Shown here piece after piece: positions 19,481 to 28,451 of a DNA stretch of 64,000 bases. Origin of the DNA: Micromonospora yangpuensis. Lineage in GTDB: Bacteria > Actinomycetota > Actinomycetes > Mycobacteriales > Micromonosporaceae. Every line of letters starts with the position of its first letter. The first letter of the stretch is position 1. The DNA is taken from the NCBI RefSeq assembly GCF_900091615.1, contig NZ_FMIA01000002.1:496001-560000 (forward strand), given 5' to 3'. The notes below the pieces were generated by a model, which was given only the letters and a program-made list of their open reading frames with translations, was not told the DNA's origin and searched no databases. A program made the translations under genes and the position numbers.

Positions 19481-20241
19481 CCGCACAGACGGCGCTCGCC
19501 GCGTCGGTCTCCGGCGGCGAGGCGGTGACCTTCTGGATCCTCGCCCCGCTGGCGCTGCTCGGCGCGTTCGGCATGGTGCTCGCCCGCAACGCGGTGCACT
19601 CCGCGCTCTGGCTGGTGCTGACCATGCTCTGCCTGGGCATCTTCTACGTGCTCCAGGCCGGCCCGTTCATCGGGATGACGCAGATCATCGTCTACACCGG
19701 CGCGATCATGATGCTCTTCCTCTTCGTGCTGATGCTTGTCGGTCGGGAGTCCTCCGACTCGCTGATCGAGGTGCTGCGCGGCCAGCGGGTCGCCGCGATC
19801 GGGCTGGGCCTCGGGTTCGCGCTGCTGCTCGGCAGCGGGGTGTACCGGGCCACCGAGGGCGGCACCCCGGTCGGGCTGGAGGAGGCCAACGCCGGTGGCA
19901 ACGTGCAGGCCATCGCCCGGCTGCTCTACACCGACTACGTCTTCGCCTTCGAGCTGACGGCCGCGCTGCTGATCACCGCCACCATCGGCGGGATGCTCCT
20001 GGCCCACCTGGAACGGCGCAAGGAGGACCGGCGCGACCAGGTGGCCACCATGAAGTCCCGCTTCGCGCCGGGCAACTACCCCGGCCCGAAGCCCGGCCCG
20101 GGCGTCTTCGCCACCTCGTCCTCGGTGGCCACCCCGGCCCGCCTGCCGGACGGCCGGCTGAGCGACCGGAGCACCCCGGACATCCTCCCGGTGCGCGAAC
20201 TGACCGCCGAGGAGACCACGCTGAAGGGGACCGAGAAGTGA
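19477..20241 (+). CDS. nuoJ: NADH-quinone oxidoreductase subunit J
   Basis: 254 residues with five predicted membrane helices. [20 protein letters not shown] is the conserved third helix of this proton-arm subunit. The C-terminal ~60 residues are a hydrophilic Pro-rich tail. ATG 19477 overlaps the nuoI stop. Confidence 0.96.
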   Translation: MTAQTALAASVSGGEAVTFWILAPLALLGAFGMVLARNAVHSALWLVLTMLCLGIFYVLQAGPFIGMTQIIVYTGAIMMLFLFVLMLVGRESSDSLIEVLRGQRVAAIGLGLGFALLLGSGVYRATEGGTPVGLEEANAGGNVQAIARLLYTDYVFAFELTAALLITATIGGMLLAHLERRKEDRRDQVATMKSRFAPGNYPGPKPGPGVFATSSSVATPARLPDGRLSDRSTPDILPVRELTAEETTLKGTEK

Positions 20242-20282
20242 GCGTGCGCCCCGCACTCGCCAACGGAAGGGCTGTCCGGTAA
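20238..20282 (+). CDS. Bridging micro-ORF between nuoJ and nuoK (14 aa)
   Basis: GTG 20238 overlaps the nuoJ stop as GTGA. The frame [14 protein letters not shown] ends with a TAA that overlaps the nuoK ATG as TAATG. It fills the 40-bp gap. The peptide resembles those at the F/G and M/N junctions. Confidence 0.45.
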   Translation: MSVRPALANGRAVR

Positions 20283-20599
20283 TGGAAGGCTTCTTTTCGG
20301 TCGAGCCGAACTACTACCTGGTGCTCTCCGCGGTGCTGTTCACCATCGGCGCGGTCGGGGTGCTCATCCGGCGCAACGCGATCGTGCTGTTCATGTGCGT
20401 CGAACTGATGCTGAACGCCGCCAACCTCGCACTGGTCACCTTCAGCCGGATCAACGGTGACCTGAACGGCCAGATCATGGCGTTCTTCGTGATGGTGGTG
20501 GCGGCGGCCGAGGTCGTGATCGGTCTCGCGATCATCATGGCGATCTTCCGGACCCGTCGCTCGGCCAGCGTCGACGATGCCAACCTGCTCAAGTACTAA
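20282..20599 (+). CDS. nuoK: NADH-quinone oxidoreductase subunit K
   Basis: 105 residues with three membrane helices. [20 protein letters not shown] carries the conserved Glu of the second helix (E within CVELMLNA) used in proton translocation, and a second Glu sits in [19 protein letters not shown] lies upstream within the bridging micro-ORF. Confidence 0.97.
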   Translation: MEGFFSVEPNYYLVLSAVLFTIGAVGVLIRRNAIVLFMCVELMLNAANLALVTFSRINGDLNGQIMAFFVMVVAAAEVVIGLAIIMAIFRTRRSASVDDANLLKY

Positions 20600-20611
20600 G
20601 AGGGGCCAGCG

Positions 20612-22573
20612 GTGGAGCAAATTCTGACGTACGCCCAGGCCGCGCCGGCCGGGACCGTCGCCTACGCTCCGGCGGACGGACTGCTCGGCAGCGTCTGGCT
20701 GCTGGTGGCGATTCCGCTGGTCAGCGCGGCGATCCTGCTGCTGCTCGGCCGGCGGGCCGATCGCTGGGGACACTGGCTCGGGGTGGCGGCCATCGGTGCC
20801 GCGTTCGTGCTCGGGCTCACCGCCTTCCTCCAGCTGCGGGGCCTGGAGAACAAGTCGGTCGAGCTGAGCCTCTGGGAGTTCCTGGCGGTCGGCGAGTTCC
20901 GGGTGGACTTCGGTCTGCTCTTCGACCCGCTCGCCGCGGTCTTCGTCCTCCTGATCACCGGCGTCGGCTTCCTGATCCACCTGTACGCGGTGGAGTACAT
21001 GGCGCACGACGAGGGCCGGCGACGGTTCTTCGCGTACTTCAACCTGTTCGTCGCCGCCATGCTGCTGCTGGTGCTCGGCAACAACTACGTGATGCTCTAC
21101 TTCGGCTGGGAGGGCGTCGGTCTGGCGTCGTACCTGCTGATCTCCTTCTGGACCGAGCGGCCCGCCGCCGCGACGGCCGGCAAGAAGGCGTTCCTGATGA
21201 ACCGGGTGGGCGACGCCGGTCTGGCCATCGCCATCTTCATCATGTTCGCCACCCTCGGCACCACGCAGTACGACGAGGTCTTCAACGGCGTCGGCAGCCT
21301 GACCGCCACCACCGTGCTGGTGATGGGTCTGCTGCTGCTGCTCGGCGCGGCCGGCAAGTCCGGTCAGTTCCCGCTGCAGGCCTGGCTGCCGGACGCGATG
21401 GAGGGCCCGACCCCGGTCTCCGCCCTGATCCACGCGGCCACCATGGTCACCGCCGGCGTCTACCTGATCGCCCGCTCCAACCCGGTCTTCTCGGCCAACT
21501 CGACGCTGCAGCTCGTGGTGGTGAGCGTCGGCGCGCTGACCCTGCTGATCGGCTGTGTGATCGGCGCGGCCAAGGACGACATCAAGCGGGTGCTTGCCTG
21601 GTCCACGGTCAGCCAGATCGGCTACATGTTCCTCGGCGTCGGGCTCGGCGGTGGGGCGTACGCGCTGGCCATCGTGCACCTGCTGGCGCACGGCTTCTTC
21701 AAGGCCAACATGTTCCTCGGTGCCGGCTCGGTCATGCACGGCATGAACGACCAGGTCGACATCCGCCGCTTCGGCGGTCTGTCGAAGTACATGAAGGTCA
21801 CCTGGCTGACCTTCATGATGGGCTGGCTGGCCATCATCGGCATGTTCCCGTTCTCCGGCTACTTCTCCAAGGAGCCGATCATCGCGGCGGCCTTCGAGCG
21901 GGAGGGCTGGACGGCCTGGCTCTTCGGCGGGGCGGCGGTGCTCGGTGCCGGGCTGACGGCGTTCTACATGACCCGGCTCTTCGTGCTCACCTTCCACGGC
22001 CCCAAGCGGTGGACCGAGGACATCGAGCACCCGCACGAGTCGCCGAAGCTGATGACCATCCCGCTGATCCTGCTGGCGGTCGGCTCGGTAGGCGCCGGTT
22101 TCCTGCTCGCCACCTCGGTACCGGACTGGCTGACCGCCACCGCCGGACTGGGTGCCGTCGAGGAGGAGGCGCACAGCGCGGTCCTCTCGCACACCGCGGT
22201 CACGGTGATCTCGCTGCTGGTCACCGCGCTCGGTGCCGGGCTGGCCTGGTTCCTGTTCCGCGCCGGCACGGCCACCACGCCGCAGCCGGCCGGGGTCCTG
22301 GTCACCGCCGCCCGGCGGAACCTCTACACCGACACGGTCAACGAGGCGGTCTTCGAGAAGCCGGGCATCTTCCTCACCCGGGCGCTTGTCTACCTCGACA
22401 ACCGGGGCATCGACGGGCTGGTCAACGGGCTCGCGGCCGGTGTCGGTGGCACCTCGGCCCGACTGCGGCGACTGCAGACCGGCTTCGTCCGGTCGTACGC
22501 GACGTCCATCCTCGCCGGTGCGCTGCTGGTGGTGGCGGCGTTCCTGGCCGTGCAGGCGGGGTGGTTGGCGTGA
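20612..22573 (+). CDS. nuoL: NADH-quinone oxidoreductase subunit L
   Basis: 653 residues, antiporter-like, with about 16 membrane helices. YFGWEGVGLASYLLISFW, PLQAWLPDAMEGPTPVSALIHAATMVTAGVYL-type and AKDDIKRVLAWSTVSQIGYMF-type segments are the conserved proton-channel regions, with Glu and Lys residues in place. The C-terminal lateral helix is present. GTG 20612 is 12 nt after nuoK, with GAGGGG before it. Confidence 0.97.
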   Translation: MEQILTYAQAAPAGTVAYAPADGLLGSVWLLVAIPLVSAAILLLLGRRADRWGHWLGVAAIGAAFVLGLTAFLQLRGLENKSVELSLWEFLAVGEFRVDFGLLFDPLAAVFVLLITGVGFLIHLYAVEYMAHDEGRRRFFAYFNLFVAAMLLLVLGNNYVMLYFGWEGVGLASYLLISFWTERPAAATAGKKAFLMNRVGDAGLAIAIFIMFATLGTTQYDEVFNGVGSLTATTVLVMGLLLLLGAAGKSGQFPLQAWLPDAMEGPTPVSALIHAATMVTAGVYLIARSNPVFSANSTLQLVVVSVGALTLLIGCVIGAAKDDIKRVLAWSTVSQIGYMFLGVGLGGGAYALAIVHLLAHGFFKANMFLGAGSVMHGMNDQVDIRRFGGLSKYMKVTWLTFMMGWLAIIGMFPFSGYFSKEPIIAAAFEREGWTAWLFGGAAVLGAGLTAFYMTRLFVLTFHGPKRWTEDIEHPHESPKLMTIPLILLAVGSVGAGFLLATSVPDWLTATAGLGAVEEEAHSAVLSHTAVTVISLLVTALGAGLAWFLFRAGTATTPQPAGVLVTAARRNLYTDTVNEAVFEKPGIFLTRALVYLDNRGIDGLVNGLAAGVGGTSARLRRLQTGFVRSYATSILAGALLVVAAFLAVQAGWLA

Positions 22574-22638
22574 TCGACCTGAACACGACCGGCCCCGCCG
22601 GCGGACCACGCATCCACGACGGAGGTAAGGCCGCATAA
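22570..22638 (+). CDS. Bridging micro-ORF between nuoL and nuoM (22 aa)
   Basis: GTG 22570 overlaps the nuoL stop as GTGA. The 22-codon frame (starting MIDLNTTGPAGG) ends in a TAA overlapping the nuoM ATG as TAATG. The nuoM Shine-Dalgarno GGAGGTAAGG is inside it. The peptide does not resemble the other junction peptides. Confidence 0.4.
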   Translation: MIDLNTTGPAGGPRIHDGGKAA

Positions 22639-24170
22639 TGTCCAACTTCCCGTTCCTCTCGGTGCTGACCGTGGCGCCGCTGGTGGGTGCCCTGGTCGTG
22701 GCGCTGCTGCCGCGCAGCCGGCCGGTCCTGGCCAAGCAGGTGGCGCTGGGCTGGTCGCTGCTGGTGCTGGTGCTCTCGGTGGTCATGTGGGTCACCTTCC
22801 AGGTCGACGGCGACCGGTTCCAGTTCCGCGAGTCGTACCCGTGGATCCCGAACTGGGGGGTCAGCTTCACCTTCGCCGCCGACGGCATCGCGCTGGTGAT
22901 GCTGATGCTGATCGCGATCCTGGTGCCGCTGGTGATCCTCGCCTCCTGGCACGACGCCGAGGCGTCGAAGCGCTCGATCCCGGTCTACTTCGCCCTGCTG
23001 CTGGTCCTGGAAAGCACCATGATCGGCGTCTTCGCCGCCGCCGACGTGTTCCTGTTCTACGTGTTCTTCGAGGTCATGCTGGTGCCGATGTACTTCCTGA
23101 TCGGCAGCTACGGCGGCCACCAGCGGCAGTACGCGGCGGTGAAGTTCTTCCTCTACTCGCTGGTCGGCGGCCTCTTCATGCTGGCCGCGGTGATCGGCCT
23201 CTGGGTGGTCGGCGGCAAGACCTTCGACTGGCAAACGCTGAGCCAGGTGGACATCTCCACCGGCACCGAGCGCTGGCTCTTCCTGGGCTTCTTCGTCGCG
23301 TTCGCGATCAAGGCACCGTTCTTCCCGTTCCACACCTGGCTGCCCGACGCCGGTGGGGCCGCCCCGGCCGGGGCCGCCGCGCTGCTGGTGGGGGTCCTGG
23401 ACAAGGTGGGCACCTTCGGCATCCTGCGGTACTGCCTGCCGCTCTTCCCGGACGCGGCCAAGTGGTTCGCCCCGTACGCGCTGGCGCTGGGCGTGATCGG
23501 CATCATCTACGCCGCGCTGCTGGCGATCGGACAGAACGACCTCAAGCGGCTGGTGGCGTACACCTCGATCGCGCACTTCGGGTTCATCGGGGTCGGCATC
23601 TTCGCCTTCACCACCCAGGCCGGCACCGGTGCGGTGCTGTACATGCTCAACCACGGGCTCGCCACCGGCCTGCTCTTCCTGGTGGTGGGGATGCTGGTGA
23701 CCCGGCGCGGCTCGGCCCTGATCACCGACTTCGGTGGGGCCGGCAAGCTGGTGCCGCTGCTGGCCGGGGTGCTCTTCTTCGCCGGTCTGGCCTCGCTCGC
23801 GCTGCCCGGCACCGCGCCGTTCGTCTCCGAGTTCCTGGTGCTGATCGGCACCTTCACGGTGAACAAGCCGGTCGCGGTGATCGCCACGCTGGGCATCATC
23901 CTGGCCGCCGCGTACGTGCTCTGGATGGTGCAGCGCACCACGCAGGGCACCCTCAACCCGGCGCTGACCGAGGTCGAGGGGATGCGCAAGGACCTCAACC
24001 TGCGGGAGAAGGTAGTCGTCGCCCCGCTGATCGCGCTGATCATCGTGCTCGGGTTCTACCCGAAGCCGGTGACCGACGTGATCAACCCCGCCGTCCAGGC
24101 GACCATGAACGACATCGGCAGGACCGACCCCGCACCGACGGTCGGCGGCGTCCAGGAGGCCTCCCGGTGA
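22638..24170 (+). CDS. nuoM: NADH-quinone oxidoreductase subunit M
   Basis: 510 residues, antiporter-like, about 14 membrane helices. FYVFFEVMLVPMYFLIGSYGG carries the conserved Glu, and KAPFFPFHTWLPDAGGAAP and GQNDLKRLVAYTSIAHFGF are the channel signatures. GGAGGTAAGG precedes ATG 22638. Confidence 0.97.
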   Translation: MSNFPFLSVLTVAPLVGALVVALLPRSRPVLAKQVALGWSLLVLVLSVVMWVTFQVDGDRFQFRESYPWIPNWGVSFTFAADGIALVMLMLIAILVPLVILASWHDAEASKRSIPVYFALLLVLESTMIGVFAAADVFLFYVFFEVMLVPMYFLIGSYGGHQRQYAAVKFFLYSLVGGLFMLAAVIGLWVVGGKTFDWQTLSQVDISTGTERWLFLGFFVAFAIKAPFFPFHTWLPDAGGAAPAGAAALLVGVLDKVGTFGILRYCLPLFPDAAKWFAPYALALGVIGIIYAALLAIGQNDLKRLVAYTSIAHFGFIGVGIFAFTTQAGTGAVLYMLNHGLATGLLFLVVGMLVTRRGSALITDFGGAGKLVPLLAGVLFFAGLASLALPGTAPFVSEFLVLIGTFTVNKPVAVIATLGIILAAAYVLWMVQRTTQGTLNPALTEVEGMRKDLNLREKVVVAPLIALIIVLGFYPKPVTDVINPAVQATMNDIGRTDPAPTVGGVQEASR

Positions 24171-24226
24171 GCGTGCGGACCGAGCTGGCGAGCTCCGCAG
24201 TCGCGGATGAAAGGACTGCCCGATGA
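24167..24226 (+). CDS. Bridging micro-ORF between nuoM and nuoN (19 aa)
   Basis: GTG 24167 overlaps the nuoM stop as GTGA. The frame MSVRTELASSAVADERTAR ends in a TGA overlapping the nuoN ATG as ATGA. Its first ten codons closely match the F/G micro-ORF at both DNA and peptide level. Confidence 0.45.
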   Translation: MSVRTELASSAVADERTAR

Positions 24227-25800
24227 ACGAGCTCACGCTGCCGTCGATCGACTACACGGCGCTGGCTCCGATCCTGATCCTGCTGGGCGCTGCCGTGCTC
24301 GGCGTACTGGTCGAGGCCTTCGTGCCCCGGCGGGCCCGGCACACCACCCAGCTGGTGCTGGCGCTGCTGTCGGTGCTGGCCGCGCTGGTGATGGTGGTCC
24401 GCAACGCCGACCTGCGGATCATCGGTAACGCCGACGACCGGGTCATCACCATCGGCGGCGTGATCGCCGTGGACGGGCCGACCCTCTTCCTCCAGGGCAC
24501 CATCCTGGTGTTGGCGGCGATGGCGCTGCTGCTGATCGGCGAGCGCGCGGTGGAGCGGGGCGGTGCCTTCGTCGCCCAGGCCGCCATCACCGCCGAGTCG
24601 CCCGAGGACCGGCAGCAGGCGGAGCGCAGCAACGGGGCCACCGAGGTGTACCCGCTGACCACGTTCGCCATCGCCGGCATGATGATCTTCGTGGCCGCGA
24701 ACGACCTGCTGACCATGTTCATCGCGCTGGAGGTCTTCTCGCTGCCGCTCTACCTGCTCTGCGCGCTGGCCCGTCGCCGGCGCCTGCTGAGCCAGGAAGC
24801 GGCGATGAAGTACTTCCTGCTCGGCGCGTACGCCTCGGCGTTCTTCCTGTTCGGTCTCGCCCTGGTGTACGGCTTCACCGCCGGCATCCCCGGCCGGCCG
24901 GCCGGCGTCGACTTCGCCACCATCAACGCGGCGGTCAGCGAGTCGCCGGCCAGCGACGTGCTGCTCTTCGCCGGGATGGCGCTGGTCTCGATCGGCCTGC
25001 TGTTCAAGGCGGCGGCGGCCCCGTTCCACGTCTGGACGCCGGACGTCTACCAGGGCGCGCCGACGCCGGTCACCGGCTTCATGGCCGCCTGCACCAAGGT
25101 CGCCGCGTTCGGGGCCCTGCTGCGGGTCTTCCACGTGGCCTTCGCCGACGCCGCCTGGGACTTCACCCCGGTCATCGGGGCCATCGCGGTGCTGACCATG
25201 CTGGTCGGCGCGGTGCTGGCGGTCACCCAGACCGACATCAAGCGGCTGCTGGCGTACTCGTCGATCGCCAACGCCGGATACCTGCTGGTCGGGGTGCTCG
25301 CCCCGAGCCGGGAGGGGCTCTCCGGCACGATGTTCTACCTGGCCGCGTACGGCTTCTCGGTGCTGGCCGCGTTCGCCGTGGTGACCCTGGTCCGGGACGC
25401 CGACGGGGAGGCCACCCACCTGTCCCGCTGGGCCGGGTTGGGCCGTCGTTCGCCGTTCTACGCGTCGATCTTCACCTTCATCCTGCTGGCCTTCGCCGGT
25501 ATCCCGCTCACCAGCGGCTTCACCAGCAAGTTCGCGGTCTTCGGCCCGGCGCTGGAGGCCGACCAGGCCTGGCTGGTGATCGCCGGTGTGCTGACCAGCA
25601 TGGTGCTGGCCTTCCCGTACCTGCGGGTCGTGGTGATGATGTGGCTCTCCGAGCCGGGTGAGTCCACCCCCACGGTGACCGTGCCGGGCGGCCTGACCTC
25701 GGCGGCGCTCGCGATCGGCGTGGTCGCCACCCTGGTCCTCGGGGTGGCCCCCGGGCCGCTGCTCGACCTGGCCACCGGGGCGGCCGAGTTCGTCAGGTAG
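24223..25800 (+). CDS. nuoN: NADH-quinone oxidoreductase subunit N
   Basis: 525 residues, the third antiporter-like subunit, about 14 membrane helices. FIALEVFSLPLYLLCAL, AAAPFHVWTPDVYQGAPTPV and TDIKRLLAYSSIANAGYLL are the conserved regions. A hydrophilic loop (residues ~118-140, AITAESPEDRQQAERSN) interrupts the early helices. It is the last gene of the operon and is followed by two strong hairpins. Confidence 0.97.
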   Translation: MNELTLPSIDYTALAPILILLGAAVLGVLVEAFVPRRARHTTQLVLALLSVLAALVMVVRNADLRIIGNADDRVITIGGVIAVDGPTLFLQGTILVLAAMALLLIGERAVERGGAFVAQAAITAESPEDRQQAERSNGATEVYPLTTFAIAGMMIFVAANDLLTMFIALEVFSLPLYLLCALARRRRLLSQEAAMKYFLLGAYASAFFLFGLALVYGFTAGIPGRPAGVDFATINAAVSESPASDVLLFAGMALVSIGLLFKAAAAPFHVWTPDVYQGAPTPVTGFMAACTKVAAFGALLRVFHVAFADAAWDFTPVIGAIAVLTMLVGAVLAVTQTDIKRLLAYSSIANAGYLLVGVLAPSREGLSGTMFYLAAYGFSVLAAFAVVTLVRDADGEATHLSRWAGLGRRSPFYASIFTFILLAFAGIPLTSGFTSKFAVFGPALEADQAWLVIAGVLTSMVLAFPYLRVVVMMWLSEPGESTPTVTVPGGLTSAALAIGVVATLVLGVAPGPLLDLATGAAEFVR

Positions 25801-25815
25801 CCGACGACCGCACGA

Positions 25816-25854
25816 CGGCGGGGTCGCCTGCGCTTCGGCGCGGCGGCCCCGCCG
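25816..25854 (+). terminator. nuo operon terminator
   Basis: A 13-bp stem (25816-25828 with 25842-25854, one G-T wobble) encloses a second short GCGC stem closed by a TTCG tetraloop. It lies 15 bp after the nuoN stop. Confidence 0.7.
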
Positions 25855-25874
25855 CTGTGTTGCGGCTTGTCGCG

Positions 25875-25922
25875 GCGGCGGGGCCGCTGCGCGTGCGCGG
25901 GCTGTCGCGGCGGCCCCGCCGC
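25875..25922 (+). terminator. Second GC-rich hairpin after nuoN
   Basis: Exact 13-bp arms 25875-25887 and 25910-25922. Arms share sequence with the first hairpin, so alternative pairings are possible. It may act as a backup terminator ahead of the polyprenyl synthase promoter. Confidence 0.45.
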
Positions 25923-25989
25923 TGCGTCGGGGCTGCGTCGCGGGCCACGGTGGGGCTCCCCCGACCAGAGCAGGTGGCCCGGGTGTGGC

Positions 25990-27075
25990 ATGGTTGGACA
26001 CGTGGTGAATCCGGCTGGCGAGCGTTCAGGTGCCACCGGCTCCGGCGGTCGTCGGAGCCGGTCGAGCACGAGTCAGTTCGGCACGCTCGGCCTGCACATC
26101 GCCGATCCCCGCGTCGAGAGCTCCGTGCTGGGGCTGCTCGACTCCGTCGAGGCCGACCTGCGCTCCAGCGTGGCCAGCGCCGACCCGTTCGTCACCGAGG
26201 CCGCCCGGCATCTGGTGGAGGCCGGGGGCAAGCGGTTCCGGCCGCTACTGGTGGCCCTGGGCGCGCAGTTCGGTGACCCGGCGGGCCCCCAGGTGGTGCC
26301 GGCGGCCGTGGTGATGGAGCTCACCCACCTGGCCACGCTCTACCACGACGACGTGATGGACGAGGCCGCCGTGCGGCGGGGCGCGCCCAGCGCCAACTCC
26401 CGCTGGACCAACTCGGTGGCCATCCTCGTCGGTGACTACCTCTTCGCCCGGGCCGCCGACATCGCCGCCGACCTCGGCCCCGAGGCGGTACGCCTGCAGG
26501 CGCGCACCTTCGCCCGGCTGGTGCAGGGTCAGATCGCCGAGACCGTGGGGCCCCGGGCCGGTGACGACCCGGTGGAGCACTACCTGCGGGTCATCGCCGA
26601 CAAGACGGGTTCCCTGATCGCCACCTCCGCGCGCTTCGGCGGCATGTTCGGCGGCGCGGCCCAGGAGCACGTCGAGGCCCTGGCCGGGTACGGCGAGACC
26701 GTCGGGGTGGCCTTCCAGCTCTCCGACGACCTGCTGGACATCGCCAGCGAGTCCACCCAGTCGGGCAAGACCCCCGGCACCGACCTGCGCGAGGGGGTCC
26801 CCACGCTGCCGGTGCTCTACGCGCTGGCGGCCGACGACTCCGACGCCGCCTCGGTGCGGCTGCGGGAGATCCTGGCCACCGGTGCGCTGAGCGACGACGC
26901 CCTGCACGCCGAGGCGCTCGGCCTGCTCCGGGAGAGCCCGGCGTTGAAGCGGGCCCGGGAGACGGTCCGCAGCTACGCCGAGGACGCCCGGGCCCGGTTG
27001 GCCCCGTTGCCGCAGTCGCCGGCCCGGCACGCGCTGGAGTCCCTCTGCGACTTCGTCGCCGACCGCACCAGCTGA
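25990..27075 (+). CDS. Polyprenyl diphosphate synthase (menaquinone side chain)
   Basis: 361 residues from ATG 25990. The two aspartate-rich motifs that bind Mg-diphosphate are DDVMDEAAVRRG (DDxxD) and DDLLDIASES (DDxxD). GGKRFRPLL is the isopentenyl-diphosphate site. In the menaquinone context it likely makes the long isoprenoid tail (GrcC1/HepT type). The start is uncertain. GTG 26002 or 26005 are alternatives, and codons further upstream fall in the GC-rich hairpins. It is convergent with the MFS gene. Confidence 0.88.
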   Translation: MVGHVVNPAGERSGATGSGGRRSRSSTSQFGTLGLHIADPRVESSVLGLLDSVEADLRSSVASADPFVTEAARHLVEAGGKRFRPLLVALGAQFGDPAGPQVVPAAVVMELTHLATLYHDDVMDEAAVRRGAPSANSRWTNSVAILVGDYLFARAADIAADLGPEAVRLQARTFARLVQGQIAETVGPRAGDDPVEHYLRVIADKTGSLIATSARFGGMFGGAAQEHVEALAGYGETVGVAFQLSDDLLDIASESTQSGKTPGTDLREGVPTLPVLYALAADDSDAASVRLREILATGALSDDALHAEALGLLRESPALKRARETVRSYAEDARARLAPLPQSPARHALESLCDFVADRTS

Positions 27076-27092
27076 GCCCGGCACGGCTCAGC
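27071..27092. terminator. Hairpin between convergent genes
   Basis: GCTGAGCC (27071-27078) and GGCTCAGC (27085-27092) pair around CGGCAC. The left arm contains the polyprenyl synthase stop codon. It is short but placed to serve both convergent genes. Confidence 0.4.
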
Positions 27093-27116
27093 GGGCTGGC
27101 AGTTCAGCGGGCTGGC
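27088..27116. repeat. Duplication on the MFS gene stop codon
   Basis: TCAGCGGGCTGGC occurs at 27088-27100 and again at 27104-27116 (16-bp period). The second copy contains the minus-strand TGA of the MFS gene, and the first repeats it downstream. Confidence 0.7.
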
Positions 27117-28297
27117 GGAGGGCCCGTGGCCGGGGTGCGTAGCAGGCGGTGGGCGGCGAGCATGAGGGCGGCGGCCAGCAGCATGGTCAACGCGGCACCG
27201 GTCCACATGGCCGGATAGTCGATCCGGCTGGCCAGGGCGCCCAGCGCCAGCGGGCCGAGGCAGCCGCCCGCGTACACGCCGGTCTGGGTTATCGAGGTGG
27301 CGGCGGCCGGGGCCGTCGGGTGCAGCCGGACCACCGCGAAGTTCATCAGCCCCGGCCAGGCCCAGCCCAGGCCGAAGCCGAGCACCACGCCCACCACCAG
27401 CGGCACCGGGCCGTCCACCGTGAGCAGGCCCAGCCCAACCCCGCCGACCAGCAACATCCCGGCGATCACCGCGAGCTGGCCGTTGGCCCGCCGGTCGGCG
27501 AGCCAGCCCGCCCCGACCCGGGCGGCCACGCAGACCGCGCTGCCCAACGTCAGGGTCAGCCCGGCCAGCCCCGGGGCGAGGCCCCGGGACACCGAGGCGT
27601 CGACGACGAAGGTGCCCAGCGAGTTGGCCGCCCCGGCGGCCAGGGTGGCGGCCACCCCGACGACGACCAGCCCGGCGGTGGCCCGGCCGGCCCGACTCGC
27701 GGCCGGGCGCCGGTCCGGTGCGCCCTCCGACGCGCCGACGGCGGGCAGCACGGTCAGCGCCGCGGTGGCGGCGACCACGAACGCCCAACGCCAACCGGCG
27801 GTCAACGCGATCGTCGGCACCGCCGCGCCGGCCAGCAGGGTGGAGAGCGGAATGGCGGCCTGCTTCACCCCGAAGGAGAGCCCCTGCCGGTGGCCGGGCA
27901 CGTGCCGGGCCAGGGTGGCGTTGCTGGCGATCTGGCCGAGGGCGTTCGCGGCGGCGCTGAGCCCGAGCAGGGCGACCAGCACCGGGTACGACCGGGCGAG
28001 CAGCGCGATGGCCAGCAGCGCGGCGGCGGAGAGCAGGATGCCGCAGCGGGCCACCACGGCCGGACCGTACCGTCCGACCAGCGCGCCGGACGGTACCGAG
28101 GCCAGCGCGCTGATGCCGAAGTACACCGACACGGCCAGGCCCAGGCCGGCAGGGGAGAAGCCGAGTTCGTCGCCCATCTGCACGGCGAGACCACCGACCA
28201 GGAAGACCGGGAGTACGCAGGCGATCGTGACGGAGACGGCGACGGCGTTGGCCCGGACCGGGTGGGTGGGCGTGGGGCGGAGGGCGGTGTCGGACAT
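27104..28297 (-). CDS. MFS transporter
   Basis: 397 residues with about 12 membrane helices. The loop between helices 2 and 3 shows GALVGRYGPAVVARCG, the major-facilitator motif A region. The Ala/Gly/Leu composition suggests a small-molecule efflux or uptake permease (CynX/NimT-like or sugar-efflux-like groups are possible). No substrate can be assigned. It is divergent from the IclR regulator, which may control it. Confidence 0.85.
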   Translation of the reverse strand: MSDTALRPTPTHPVRANAVAVSVTIACVLPVFLVGGLAVQMGDELGFSPAGLGLAVSVYFGISALASVPSGALVGRYGPAVVARCGILLSAAALLAIALLARSYPVLVALLGLSAAANALGQIASNATLARHVPGHRQGLSFGVKQAAIPLSTLLAGAAVPTIALTAGWRWAFVVAATAALTVLPAVGASEGAPDRRPAASRAGRATAGLVVVGVAATLAAGAANSLGTFVVDASVSRGLAPGLAGLTLTLGSAVCVAARVGAGWLADRRANGQLAVIAGMLLVGGVGLGLLTVDGPVPLVVGVVLGFGLGWAWPGLMNFAVVRLHPTAPAAATSITQTGVYAGGCLGPLALGALASRIDYPAMWTGAALTMLLAAALMLAAHRLLRTPATGPPPAR

Positions 28298-28325
28298 GAT
28301 CCGCTCAACCTACGCGAACGACTCT

Positions 28326-28344
28326 CACGACACGGATCGTCGTG
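28326..28344. promoter_or_regulatory. Inverted repeat in the MFS/iclR divergent region
   Basis: CACGAC and GTCGTG arms flank a 7-bp centre. It lies 29 bp upstream of the MFS start and 108 bp before the regulator start. It could be the regulator's binding site. The rest of the 154-bp gap holds TATGGT at 28420-28425, a possible -10 box for the regulator. Confidence 0.3.
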
Positions 28345-28451
28345 GGCGGAGTACGCGCTGTGGAGCATGATCTGGCATCCTCGACCCGTACAGGCGTTTC
28401 GCAGCGAGCCGGTTTTTCATATGGTGTAAGTCCCCGGCGACGGAGGTGGTT

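Noticed and set aside
19973..22888. A 971-codon open frame on the minus strand
   Set aside because: Antisense shadow of nuoJ-nuoM, with shadow-type composition (many Gln, His, Arg, Asp).
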